DNA from: an uncultured Collinsella sp.
GTDB taxonomy: Bacteria > Actinomycetota > Coriobacteriia > Coriobacteriales > Coriobacteriaceae
Reading direction: 5' to 3'
Length of the DNA: 55,465 nucleotides
NCBI GenBank assembly: GCA_934630375.1
Contig: CAKTVQ010000010.1
Coordinates: forward strand, 1 to 55,465
In this document: positions 17,068-27,208 of the stretch, piece by piece
How positions within the stretch are numbered: position 1 is the first letter of the stretch
Layout of the letters: the number at the start of each line of letters is the position of its first letter
The notes under the pieces: generated by a model
The model's database searches: none
Told to the model about the DNA's origin: nothing
The model's input: the letters and a program-made list of their open reading frames with translations, nothing else
Translations under genes and position numbers: made by a program

Positions 17068-17886
17068 CTAGCCGATGGCGTTTTTGAGTTCGGCGCGGCG
17101 CTTTTTCATGCCGGCCATGACGGCGTTGCGCAGCTCGGGCATGCGCGCGGTATCCATCTGGGGCACGCCCTCGAGCTTATAGGGGATCCCCAGCTGCTCA
17201 TATTTGACGACACCCATGGTGTGATACGGCAGCATTTCCAGGCCCACCACGTTGTGCCACGGGGCAATCAAGCGGCCGAGCGCCTCACACTCCTCCACCG
17301 TGTCGGTAATGCCCGGCACCACCACGTGGCGAATAACAACCTTAATCTTGCGACGGGCAAGCTCATCGCCAAACGCCAGGATGCGCGCAGGATCGCAACC
17401 GGTCAGCTTTTTATGCTCAACCGGATCGGCATGCTTGATGTCGAGCAGCACCATATCGGTCTCGTTGAGAACAGCATCGAACTTCTCCGGATGCTTGGGA
17501 TCAAATGCATAGCCACAGCTGTCTAGGCAGGTGTGCACGCGGCCATCGGGGTTGTTGTGCATCACGCGGAACAGGTCGGCCAAAAACTCGGGCTGCAGGA
17601 GCGGTTCGCCGCCCGAAACGGTAATGCCGCCGCTACGGTAGAACTCATGGTTGCTCTGGAACTCGTCCATGAGATGCTCGACGGTCACCATCGTGCCGCC
17701 GTTAACAGACCAGGTATCGGGATTGTGGCAATACGCGCAGCGCATGGGACAGCCCTGAACAAACACCACAAAGCGGATGCCGGGTCCGTCGACCGTTCCC
17801 ATCGTCTCGATCGAATGCACGCGACCCAGGGCATACGCAGAGTCCTCGGGATGAGCATCCACACCCTCAAGCGTCATCTCAGCCAT
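17068..17886 (-). CDS. pflA: pyruvate formate-lyase activating enzyme
   Basis: Radical-SAM enzyme that puts the glycyl radical on pyruvate formate-lyase. The 4Fe-4S motif is GCPMRCAYCHNPDTW (C-x3-C-x2-C, about 45-59), preceded by GTVDGPGIRFVVF, the family signature. TVSGGEPLLQPEFLADLF (about 89) is the SAM-binding GGE region. Length 272 is slightly long because of an N-terminal extension before GRVHSIET. Its target here would be the separate glycyl-radical protein at 19373-19624. DegV and a family A hairpin lie between pflA and the pfl genes, so it probably has its own transcript. Confidence 0.94.
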   Translation of the reverse strand: MAEMTLEGVDAHPEDSAYALGRVHSIETMGTVDGPGIRFVVFVQGCPMRCAYCHNPDTWSVNGGTMVTVEHLMDEFQSNHEFYRSGGITVSGGEPLLQPEFLADLFRVMHNNPDGRVHTCLDSCGYAFDPKHPEKFDAVLNETDMVLLDIKHADPVEHKKLTGCDPARILAFGDELARRKIKVVIRHVVVPGITDTVEECEALGRLIAPWHNVVGLEMLPYHTMGVVKYEQLGIPYKLEGVPQMDTARMPELRNAVMAGMKKRRAELKNAIG

Positions 17887-18009
17887 TCCCGCAACCTTGC
17901 CTCTCTTTGGTTTTTGTCAATTAAAATGCCAGAGCCATTCTAGCCCATACGCCTGATGGCGAAACGGTTTAGCGGTCAATTAGATCGTCCTATTTGACTC
18001 CACGCAAAA

Positions 18010-18042
18010 GCGGCGGGAAGGTTGTCGCAACCCGCCCGCCGC
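18010..18042. terminator. GC-rich hairpin after degV
   Basis: GCGGCGGG (18010-18017) can pair with CCCGCCGC-type sequence within 18031-18042 across a loop of about 13 nt. It follows the DegV stop by 31 nt. On the DegV strand it is followed by CTTTTGCG. Confidence 0.5.
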
Positions 18043-18073
18043 CGTGGCAATAGAAATCGATAGTCGCCAGGCC

Positions 18074-18928
18074 TTACGCCTTAAGCGTAAGCACCGCGCC
18101 AAAGGCGGTCGGGCCGCAGTGGCTCGAGATGACGCCGCCGACCTGAGTCCAGGTAACGTCCTTAAAGCCCAGGTCGTGCGCATAGACTTCCATGTCGTTG
18201 CGCAGCTCCTCGGAAAGGCCCACTGAATACGCCAAACCAATGTGCGAGTAATCAATATCGCCCTTCGCAACCATGTGGTCAATAAAGGCACGGGCGCATT
18301 TGAGCATAGAGCCGCGGAGCTTCTTGGTCGCCACGAATTTGCCACCCGTTACCTCAATGCAGGGCTTAATCTTGAGCAGATGGGCACCGAGGAATGCCAC
18401 GTTGGACAAACGACCGCCGGCCTTAAGGAAGGCGAGATCGGTGGGGACAAAGCCCAACAGCACGCGGTCCATAACGGAATTGGTAAAGGCGAATATCTCG
18501 TCGACGGTGGCATCCGGATGGGCTTCGATATACTTGGCGGTCTCAACGGCGACAAGCGACTGGCCCACCGACACAAAGCGCGTATCCATGGAGAAGACGT
18601 AATCGCGGCCCTTTGCCGCAATCTTCGACGACTGATGCGAGCAGGTCGTAACCTCGGAATACGCAAGATGCAAAATGGTCGCATCGGGCCGCTCGGCGTG
18701 GATGCGGTCGTACACATGCGCAAAATCCGCCGGCGAGCAACCGCTCGTCTTGGGCATCACACCAAACTCGTTGCAGCGCGAGTAAATCTCAAGCGGGTCG
18801 ATCGATCCGTCTTCGACGGTCTCGTCGCCAATCGTGACATGCATGGGCACGCGCACGATACCATAGCGCTCGCAGAGCTCCGGCGTCACATCCGACCCAG
18901 ACTCAACCACGATTACGTACTTGCCCAT
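18074..18928 (-). CDS. DegV family fatty-acid-binding protein
   Basis: Two-domain EDD-fold protein; DegV/FakB proteins bind a fatty acid and present it to the kinase FakA. The N-terminal VVESGSDVTPELCERYGIVRVPMHV (the S-D-x-x-x motif usually bears Ser or Thr), a central TSGCSPADFAHVYD and the C-terminal VGGVISSHCGPTAFGAVL are characteristic. The R in AFLKAGGRLSNVAF is the usual lipid-headgroup region. Length 284 is normal with ATG at 18928; an open 26-codon extension to 19006 has no support. No ribosome site is clear. It is probably a single gene. Confidence 0.88.
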   Translation of the reverse strand: MGKYVIVVESGSDVTPELCERYGIVRVPMHVTIGDETVEDGSIDPLEIYSRCNEFGVMPKTSGCSPADFAHVYDRIHAERPDATILHLAYSEVTTCSHQSSKIAAKGRDYVFSMDTRFVSVGQSLVAVETAKYIEAHPDATVDEIFAFTNSVMDRVLLGFVPTDLAFLKAGGRLSNVAFLGAHLLKIKPCIEVTGGKFVATKKLRGSMLKCARAFIDHMVAKGDIDYSHIGLAYSVGLSEELRNDMEVYAHDLGFKDVTWTQVGGVISSHCGPTAFGAVLTLKA

Positions 18929-19117
18929 AACTATCACGACCCATCTCGACGTCGGCTTTTCAATACCAAGCACGCGCCCGCCACGCTGTTGCACAACGAC
19001 GCCCAAGCGCCAAAGAGACGCCGCCCTTCGCTCACAACAAAGGACAGCGTCTCCCTGGAAAACTCCGTGCTTACTTGAGATTCTACACGGTTTATTACAG
19101 AGTGTTACTTACTCCGC

Positions 19118-19149
19118 AAACGGTAGCTATATGCGATAAACGGTAGCCA
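19118..19149. repeat. paired AAACGGTAGC direct repeat
   Basis: AAACGGTAGCTA (19118-19129) and AAACGGTAGCCA (19138-19149) lie 20 nt apart, about two helical turns. The reverse complement TAGCTACCGTTCG occurs at 22042-22054 on the other side of the pfl genes. A regulator site is possible. Confidence 0.4.
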
Positions 19150-19222
19150 CCAACAAAGTGCCCCATGCGCCCAACCCATTAGGAGAGTTCCGCCTAAAGG
19201 GTGACTCCGAAGGACCCCGCCT

Positions 19223-19345
19223 GGCCGGATTTGAGTTATTTTCCAAAACATCCCGCAGGACGCGAGAAGCCCCCGCCGCACGTAGTGCGCAGCGGGGGCT
19301 TCTCGCATGTCCGAGGACGTTTTGGAAAATAACCCAAATCCGGCC
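19223..19345 (-). repeat. nested-hairpin 3'-UTR element (family A), after grcA
   Basis: Outer arms 19223-19249 and 19319-19345 match at 26 of 27 positions. The inner stem pairs GCGAGAAGCCCCCGC (19262-19276) with its complement (19293-19307 region), and the tip GCACGTAGTGC is self-complementary. On the gene strand CGTCCTCGGACAT and CCTGCGGGAT sit between the stems. It starts 28 nt after the grcA stop. Confidence 0.82.
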
Positions 19346-19372
19346 CCAGCAATCCTGCAGGAGTTGAACCCT

Positions 19373-19624
19373 TTAGAACTTGTTGTGGAAGGTACGCGAA
19401 ATGACCTCGTCCTGCTGCTCCTTGGTGAGCGTGTGGAAGTTCACGGCGTAGCCGGAAACGCGAATGGTCAGCTGCGGGTACTTCTCGGGGTGAGCCTGAG
19501 CGTCGAGCAGCGTCTCACGGTTGAAGACGTTGATGTTCAGGTGGTGGCCACCCTTCTCGGCGTAAGCGTCGAGCATGTGGACCAGGTTATCGGCCTGAGT
19601 CTCGGAAACTTCAGAAACCTTCAT
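19373..19624 (-). CDS. grcA: separate glycyl-radical subunit of pyruvate formate-lyase (GrcA/YfiD-like)
   Basis: An 83-residue protein corresponding to the C-terminal end of pyruvate formate-lyase. The radical-bearing Gly lies in RVSGYAVNF (about residue 60), preceded by [10 protein letters not shown] and followed by [15 protein letters not shown]. The N-terminal [32 protein letters not shown] replaces the linker of one-piece enzymes. In E. coli the homologous GrcA repairs a full-length PflB; here the large protein next door ends before this domain, so this one is probably an obligatory subunit. GGAG precedes ATG at 19624. It lies 85 nt after the large gene and on the same strand. Confidence 0.93.
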   Translation of the reverse strand: MKVSEVSETQADNLVHMLDAYAEKGGHHLNINVFNRETLLDAQAHPEKYPQLTIRVSGYAVNFHTLTKEQQDEVISRTFHNKF

Positions 19625-19648
19625 AATGTGTCTCCTTCGATCGATAGA

Positions 19649-19707
19649 CGCCGGCCGAAACCGGCGCACTAATCAGTAATCGTTATTGTTAGTATAGCAC
19701 TAACAAT
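19649..19707 (-). promoter_or_regulatory. two hairpins between the two pfl genes
   Basis: ATTGTTAGT/ACTAACAAT (19685-19707, 5-nt loop) directly follows the pflB stop, and CGCCGG..CCGGCG (19649-19666) precedes the grcA ribosome site. They may terminate, process or stabilise part of the transcript and so set the ratio of the two subunits. Confidence 0.5.
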
Positions 19708-19709
19708 AG

Positions 19710-21761
<2,052 letters not shown>

Positions 21762-21973
21762 TGTGTAACCACGCTCCTAGTTACGTGTAATGCGGCGCTC
21801 TCTCACACCGCTGCTTATTGAATTCTTGAATGTTCGGCTTGCACGACCGGCTTCTTCCGTTCTTCACCACACGTTAGTGCGGGAAAAACGTTTGTCCACC
21901 TTGGCGCTGCAACCCAAAACCCAAGATTTCACCTGTCTGAGAAGGATAACATAGCCACCCTCTCCATCTGGGC

Positions 21974-21999
21974 TGTTATATGTTTCTTTTTTTATAACA
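21974..21999. promoter_or_regulatory. palindrome TGTTATA-N12-TATAACA upstream of pflB
   Basis: Perfect 7-bp half sites are separated by a T-rich 12-nt spacer, about 210 nt before pflB. A redox or oxygen regulator site is plausible from context, but the sequence does not match FNR or Rex consensus. The rest of 21762-22234 is AT-richer upstream DNA with no gene. Confidence 0.4.
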
Positions 22000-22234
22000 T
22001 TAGAACGTTTTTGACAAATCCGCAGGAAATGCGAGTGCGGGTAGCTACCGTTCGCCGATTTGTTTGAGAATTTCCCTTGCCTTTATACGCCTGTCGCTCT
22101 AGCTGTTATGCCAGCTTTAGCTGGGTAAAGTGGCCCAGAGACTCTAGTGACAACAGGGCGGCCGCGAAGGAGTATCCCCCGTGGCCGCCCTAAAGCGTTG
22201 GCTTATCGTGAGCGTTGATTTGTTGCGCGTGACG

Positions 22235-23251
22235 TTACGCGGCAGCGGCAGCCTTGTCGGTCGCTGTCTTCTCGTTGTCCTGCTTGCCCTCAAAGTGCTT
22301 GTAGCACCAGCTGGTAACCAGCGGGGTGAGGATAGCCGTCACGATGGCGCAGGCAGCAACCTGCGCCGTGGCGGTCGCGAGCACCGCGCCGCCGTACATG
22401 GCTTCGTTGACGCTTGCCATAGCAGCAGGCGTGGCAACATTAGCGCCAGCGCAGCTCGAGATTGCCGCACCCGCGACACCCGTGCCACCGGTAAGCTTGT
22501 CGACCGCGATAACGGGGATGGCAAAGACCACCGAGCAGATCACGCCAAGCAAGATGCCGGGGAGACCGCCATTGATGAGCTGGCCAAAAGTCATGGTCGA
22601 ACCCATGGCAAAGAAGACGAGCACGATGATGGCGGACAGCGCCGGGGCCATCATCTTCTTAAAGCTGGGGAACAGGTTGCCCAGGATAATGCCGACGACG
22701 ATCGGCAGGATGGCGCCCACGAGCGACCAGCCAATCGGCGCCTGACCGGCGGCGCCGAGAACGATCATCGTGACCGGAGGACCAACGACCAGCGTCGTGA
22801 TGGCGACGGCGCCACGCTCGGCCTCGTTGCCCATGGTGCCCATCAGGCCAGCGTACATGGCGTTGTTGGCACCCGTGCAGGCGGCCAGCATCACCATGGC
22901 CGAAATGCCAAACAGGTTGTCGTTGAACACATAGAGAATGAGCAGCGACACGGCGATGACCACGATCTGCTTAATGGCGATGATGATGGCACCGCGGGCG
23001 GCAGCGGCAGGGGCGCTCTTAAACGAAATCGTCGTGCCGACGATGAGCAGGAAGGCGCCCACGAGCGGGCTTGCACCCTGCTGCGTCATGCCGAGCGTAA
23101 AGCTGCCGAGCGTCTTGAACAGGTCGGGGAACAGCGTGTTGAGCAGGCAGCCCAGCAAAAGCGGCACCAGAATATTGGCGCCCGGGATGGAGGACATCTT
23201 AAAGAACGGCTCCTTGGCCGTCGACGCCTCCACCGCGGTTGATTCACTCAT
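22235..23251 (-). CDS. kdgT: 2-keto-3-deoxygluconate permease
   Basis: Integral membrane protein of 338 residues with about ten hydrophobic segments, resembling the KdgT family of proton-coupled 2-keto-3-deoxygluconate importers. Features are an N-terminal SIPGANILVPLLLGCLLNTLFP, PLVGAFLLIVGTTISFKSAP, ACTGANNAMYAGLMGTMG, and late GTGVAGAAISSCAGANVATPAAMA. ATG at 23251 with AAAGGAG 9 nt upstream is taken; the open extension to 23287 lacks support. The SDR gene lies 106 nt upstream on the same strand, suggesting a sugar-acid uptake unit. No KDG kinase or aldolase is in the window. Confidence 0.85.
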   Translation of the reverse strand: MSESTAVEASTAKEPFFKMSSIPGANILVPLLLGCLLNTLFPDLFKTLGSFTLGMTQQGASPLVGAFLLIVGTTISFKSAPAAAARGAIIIAIKQIVVIAVSLLILYVFNDNLFGISAMVMLAACTGANNAMYAGLMGTMGNEAERGAVAITTLVVGPPVTMIVLGAAGQAPIGWSLVGAILPIVVGIILGNLFPSFKKMMAPALSAIIVLVFFAMGSTMTFGQLINGGLPGILLGVICSVVFAIPVIAVDKLTGGTGVAGAAISSCAGANVATPAAMASVNEAMYGGAVLATATAQVAACAIVTAILTPLVTSWCYKHFEGKQDNEKTATDKAAAAA

Positions 23252-23357
23252 ATATAACTCCTTTGGATGCGTGCGGCTGTTACGCACGTGGCCACATCAG
23301 AAAGAAGGCGACGGCCCCGAGTCGCAGGGGCCGCCGCCGAACTATCACCGCGGGGTA

Positions 23358-24107
23358 TTACCCGTCCAGAACGATGCCGCCATCGCAGTCGCCGATCTCG
23401 CCGTTCACGAAGCTGGCGAGGTCGGAAGCGAAGAACAGCACCATCTGTGCAGGCTCGCTTGCCTGGGCAGCGCGGCCCAGAGGGATACCGTTGATGATGC
23501 GCTGGGAGTTCTCGTCCGAGAGGATCGAGGTCATATCGGTGAGCGTGAGCGACGGGCATACAGCGTTGCAGCGGATGCCGAACTTGCCGCCCTCCTTGGC
23601 GACCGCCTTGGTCAGGCCGTTGACGCCGGCCTTGGAGCTGGCGTAAGCAGCGGTGCCGAGCAGGCCTCCGCCGATCTTGCCAGCCACGGAGCTCACGTTG
23701 ACGATGGTGCCGGCATGGGCCGCCTTAAAGTGCGGGTACACGGCGTTCATCATGGTAAAGGTACCGTTGAGGTTGATGTCGATGGTGCGGCGCCACTCGG
23801 CGTCGTCAATCTCGTCGAACTTCTTGGTGCTGATAACGCCAGCGCAGTTGATCAGGATGTTCGTCTGAGGCAGATCGGTGAAAATCTGCTCGACAGTCTC
23901 GCGCGCCTTGGGCGCATCGGCGACATCGAGCTGATAGAACTTGTTGCCCTCGCCGAGTTCGGCCACTGCGGCCTCGCCCTTAGCGGCGTTCCTTGCGATG
24001 AGCGCGACGTGTCCGCCGCCCTCCACGATACCCTTGGCGATCTCGAGGCCAATGCCCTGAGTGCCGCCGGTAACGATCGCGGTTTTACCCGTGAAGTCAA
24101 ATGCCAT
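23358..24107 (-). CDS. short-chain dehydrogenase/reductase, possibly a sugar-acid dehydrogenase
   Basis: Classical SDR of 249 residues. The cofactor loop TGGTQGIGLEIAKG (about 11), the NCAG motif in ILINCAGVIS (about 88), catalytic Ser in NVSSVAG (about 140) and YASSKAG (about 155) are all present. The closest everyday names are 3-oxoacyl-ACP reductase, gluconate 5-dehydrogenase or KduD. The neighbouring KDG permease favours a KduD/gluconate role, but motifs alone do not decide it. GGGGG and GGAG lie before ATG at 24107. Confidence 0.88.
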   Translation of the reverse strand: MAFDFTGKTAIVTGGTQGIGLEIAKGIVEGGGHVALIARNAAKGEAAVAELGEGNKFYQLDVADAPKARETVEQIFTDLPQTNILINCAGVISTKKFDEIDDAEWRRTIDINLNGTFTMMNAVYPHFKAAHAGTIVNVSSVAGKIGGGLLGTAAYASSKAGVNGLTKAVAKEGGKFGIRCNAVCPSLTLTDMTSILSDENSQRIINGIPLGRAAQASEPAQMVLFFASDLASFVNGEIGDCDGGIVLDG

Positions 24108-24298
24108 GACTCCAACCCCCTTGATTCAGGTGTCTCCTTGCGGGAAGTTGGAGCATCGCACGTGGCGAAAAATGAGTCCCAGTCGTCATGGTGGTGACAA
24201 CCCCTCGCCTAACCGCGGGCATAATAGTTCTTTGAAACGCTACAATTATTGAATGATTTTAAGTCTTTATACGCTCTTTATATTGACTGGCAGCCACG

Positions 24299-24326
24299 TA
24301 GATTTTTGGGACATGCCTCAAAATCT
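24299..24326. repeat. second copy of the TAGATTTTTGRGACATG hairpin
   Basis: TAGATTTTTGGGACATGCCTCAAAATCT resembles the perfect hairpin at 10849-10878 but has lost one A in the right arm. It lies between the divergent SDR and MarR genes. Confidence 0.55.
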
Positions 24327-24395
24327 GCCGGTTAGGGTGCGCGTACATGGGTATCATCTTTCACTGAAAATAGTTTCTAGTGTTAGGGGTTTTCG

Positions 24396-24845
24396 GTGGA
24401 AGATACCGATTTCCGTGAGCTTGGGCGTCAGCTCCTTACCGAGTTCGGCAGCATGCATCAGCGCATTTCGCGCTTTGCGGACAAAGCCCTTGGCGGCGAG
24501 ATGGCCGTCATGCGCGCCCTCATACTCGCCGGCGGTTCGCTCACGCCGAGCGAACTCGCTGATCGCGCCTGGGTCTCGAGTGCCCGCATCGCCAATATCC
24601 TACGCGCTCTCGAAGCCAAGGGCTGGGTCGAGCGCAAGCACTCAAAGACCGACCGTCGTCGCGTACACGTCACGGTGACCGACAAAGGATTCCAGGATCT
24701 CGAAATCAAACGTCGGGAATTCGAGAACCGCACTGCGGCTTTCCTCGAGCAGCTCGGCGAAACAGATACCCAAGAGATGGTGCGTCTTCTAAGGCGTGCC
24801 AACGAAATTATCGACCGTAATCAAGAAAGGAGAGATGCCGAGTGA
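24396..24845 (+). CDS. MarR family transcriptional regulator
   Basis: Winged-helix repressor of 149 residues, first gene of an ABC exporter operon. The helix-turn-helix is LTPSELADRAWVSSARIANILRALEAKGWVER (about 49-80) and the wing is KTDRRRVHVTVTDKGF. The start is GTG at 24396. Its TGA overlaps the GTG start of the next gene (GTGA), so translation is coupled. It probably controls its own operon in response to a toxic compound. Confidence 0.9.
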   Translation: MEDTDFRELGRQLLTEFGSMHQRISRFADKALGGEMAVMRALILAGGSLTPSELADRAWVSSARIANILRALEAKGWVERKHSKTDRRRVHVTVTDKGFQDLEIKRREFENRTAAFLEQLGETDTQEMVRLLRRANEIIDRNQERRDAE

Positions 24846-27208
24846 GGATTCTCAAGCTCTTTAAAAAGCATGTCCTGGCACTGTTCGCAGCTATCGTGCT
24901 TATCGTAATCAGCTGCAACGCCGATCTGGCGCTGCCTACCTACATGAGCGACATCGTCGACGTGGGCGTGCAGCAAGGCGGCATCGCCTCGCCCGTGCCC
25001 GACACCATCCGCGCCGAATCGCTCGACGACCTCGAACTCTTTATGAGCGTCAAGGACGCCAAGGCTGTGGAGGCCGTGTTTAGCAAGGCTGACAAAAACG
25101 ACATTCGAACGTACAAGGGCACCGAGGAAGAGCGTGCCGATGGAGGCAAGATTGCCGACATTATGAGCCTGCCCGAGACTGTCGTTCTTTCGCTCAACCA
25201 GGGCATTGACGCCGACTCTATGGGCGACATGATGGGCTCGTCCAGCGAGAAAGACAGCAACGCTGCCCAGGCCATGCCCACCCCCGAGCAGATGGCGGCG
25301 ATGACGCCCGAGCAGCTCGCCGAGATGCAGCAGAAGGCCGTAGCGGCGCAGAACATGCAAAAGCAGATTGATGCCGACGGCGGTAAGATCACCATGAAGA
25401 GCCTGCGCCTGGGTGTCGAGGGCGGTCTGGTAGACCAAAGCAAGCTCGTCGAGGGCGCCAACCAAATGGCGGACAAAATGGGCTCCATGTCGGGCTCCAT
25501 TGTCACGCAGCGCGCCGTGACCTACGTGCAGGACGAGTACAAGGCGCAGGGTATCGACCCCGCCGACGTGCAGAACGCCTACCTGGGCCGCATGGCGACC
25601 ACGATGTTTGGCCTGTGCCTGATCTCGCTTGTCGCCACCATCCTGACCGGCGCCGTGGCTTCGCGCACCGCCTGCTCCATCGCCCGCGACCTGCGCCGCG
25701 AGACCTTCAACAAGGTTATGCACTTCTCGCCGGCCGAAGTGGGCAAGTTTAGCCAGGCCTCGCTCATCACCCGCTGCACCAACGACATTCAGCAGATTCA
25801 GATGGCCGCAACCCTGTTTATCCGCATGTGCCTGATGGCCCCCGTCATGGGCATCGTCGCCGTCATGCGCGTCCTAGCCAACCACACCGGCCTGGAGTGG
25901 ACCATCGCCGTGGCCATCATCGCGGTCTCGGCCGTCGTCGGCGTGCTCATGGGCCTCACCATGCCCAAGTTCAAAAAGATGCAGAGCTTTGTGGACCGCG
26001 TGAACCTTACCGCCCGCGAGCTGCTCGACGGCCTTATGCCTATCCGCTCGTTCAACCGTGAGGAGCATGAACTCGAGCGTTTTGACAAGGCGTCGCTCGA
26101 CCTGATGACCACGCAGCTCTACACCAACCGAGCCATGAGCTTTATGATGCCGCTCATGATGCTGGTCATGAACTGCATCACCGTGCTTATCGTCTGGTTT
26201 GGCGCGCAAGGCGTGTCCGACGGTGTGATGCAGGTTGGCAACATGATGGCGTTTATCTCCTACACCATGCAGATCGTCATGGCGTTTATGATCCTCACCA
26301 TGGTGTCGGTCATCCTGCCCCGCGCCGAAGTCGCAGCCGAGCGCGTGGAAGAGGTCATCACCTGCCCCGCGAGCATCAACGACCCCGCCTCGCCCAAGCT
26401 GCCTGCTGCCAGCGCACCGCGCGGTGAGCTCACCTTCCGTGACGTGAGCTTCCAGTATCCCGATGCCCGCGCCGATGTCATCAGCGGCGTGAACTTCACC
26501 ACGCATGCCGGCCAGATGCTCGGCATCATCGGCTCCACGGGTTCAGGCAAGTCCACGCTTGTGCAGCTCATCCCGCGCTTATACGACGTCACGGGCGGCA
26601 GCATTTCGCTCGACGGCATCGACGTGCGCGACATGACCCTCTCCGAGCTGCGCCGCCGCATCGGTTATATTCCGCAGCAGGGTCGTCTGTTCTCGGGCAC
26701 CGTCGAGAGCAACCTCAAGTTTGCCGGCGACATGGTGAGCGACGAGGACATGCACGAGGCCGCCCGCATCGCCCAGGCCGAGGACTTTATCGCCGAGCGC
26801 GAGGGCGGCTACGACTCCCCCATCAGCCAGGGCGGCTCCAATGTCTCGGGCGGTCAGCGCCAGCGCCTGGCCATCGCCCGTGCCCTGGCCAAAAAGCCCG
26901 AGGTCGTGGTGTTCGACGATTCGTTTAGCGCGCTCGACTACAAGACCGACGCGCGCCTGCGCGAGGAGCTGGCCAAAAACGTCACCGATGCCGCGCTCGT
27001 GGTCGTGGCGCAGCGCATCGCGACCATCATGCACGCCGACCAGATCATCGTGCTCGACGACGGCCACGTGGTGGGCACCGGCACGCACGAGGAGCTGCTG
27101 CACAGCTGCCCGGCGTACCTGGAGATCGCACAGTCGCAGCTTTCCGCCGAGGAGTTGGGGCTCACCCAAGAAGAAGTTGCAGCCGTTATGGAAGGAGGCG
27201 AGCACTAA
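24842..27208 (+). CDS. ABC exporter half-transporter 1 with a large insertion and degenerate catalytic site
   Basis: Membrane and ATPase domains in one 788-residue chain. After the first helix (about 10-30) comes an unusual insertion of about 215 residues (40-255), rich in Met, Gln and Asp with an EQMAAMTPEQLAEMQQKA stretch, before the remaining membrane helices. Its position implies an extracytoplasmic domain. The ATPase has GSTGSGKSTL (about 564), NVSGGQRQRLAIARAL (about 668) and VVVFDDSFSALD, where Asp replaces the catalytic Glu after Walker B. Such substitution is typical of one subunit of heterodimeric exporters such as TM287/288 or LmrCD. The stop overlaps the start of the partner (TAATG). 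Confidence 0.92.
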   Translation: MRILKLFKKHVLALFAAIVLIVISCNADLALPTYMSDIVDVGVQQGGIASPVPDTIRAESLDDLELFMSVKDAKAVEAVFSKADKNDIRTYKGTEEERADGGKIADIMSLPETVVLSLNQGIDADSMGDMMGSSSEKDSNAAQAMPTPEQMAAMTPEQLAEMQQKAVAAQNMQKQIDADGGKITMKSLRLGVEGGLVDQSKLVEGANQMADKMGSMSGSIVTQRAVTYVQDEYKAQGIDPADVQNAYLGRMATTMFGLCLISLVATILTGAVASRTACSIARDLRRETFNKVMHFSPAEVGKFSQASLITRCTNDIQQIQMAATLFIRMCLMAPVMGIVAVMRVLANHTGLEWTIAVAIIAVSAVVGVLMGLTMPKFKKMQSFVDRVNLTARELLDGLMPIRSFNREEHELERFDKASLDLMTTQLYTNRAMSFMMPLMMLVMNCITVLIVWFGAQGVSDGVMQVGNMMAFISYTMQIVMAFMILTMVSVILPRAEVAAERVEEVITCPASINDPASPKLPAASAPRGELTFRDVSFQYPDARADVISGVNFTTHAGQMLGIIGSTGSGKSTLVQLIPRLYDVTGGSISLDGIDVRDMTLSELRRRIGYIPQQGRLFSGTVESNLKFAGDMVSDEDMHEAARIAQAEDFIAEREGGYDSPISQGGSNVSGGQRQRLAIARALAKKPEVVVFDDSFSALDYKTDARLREELAKNVTDAALVVVAQRIATIMHADQIIVLDDGHVVGTGTHEELLHSCPAYLEIAQSQLSAEELGLTQEEVAAVMEGGEH

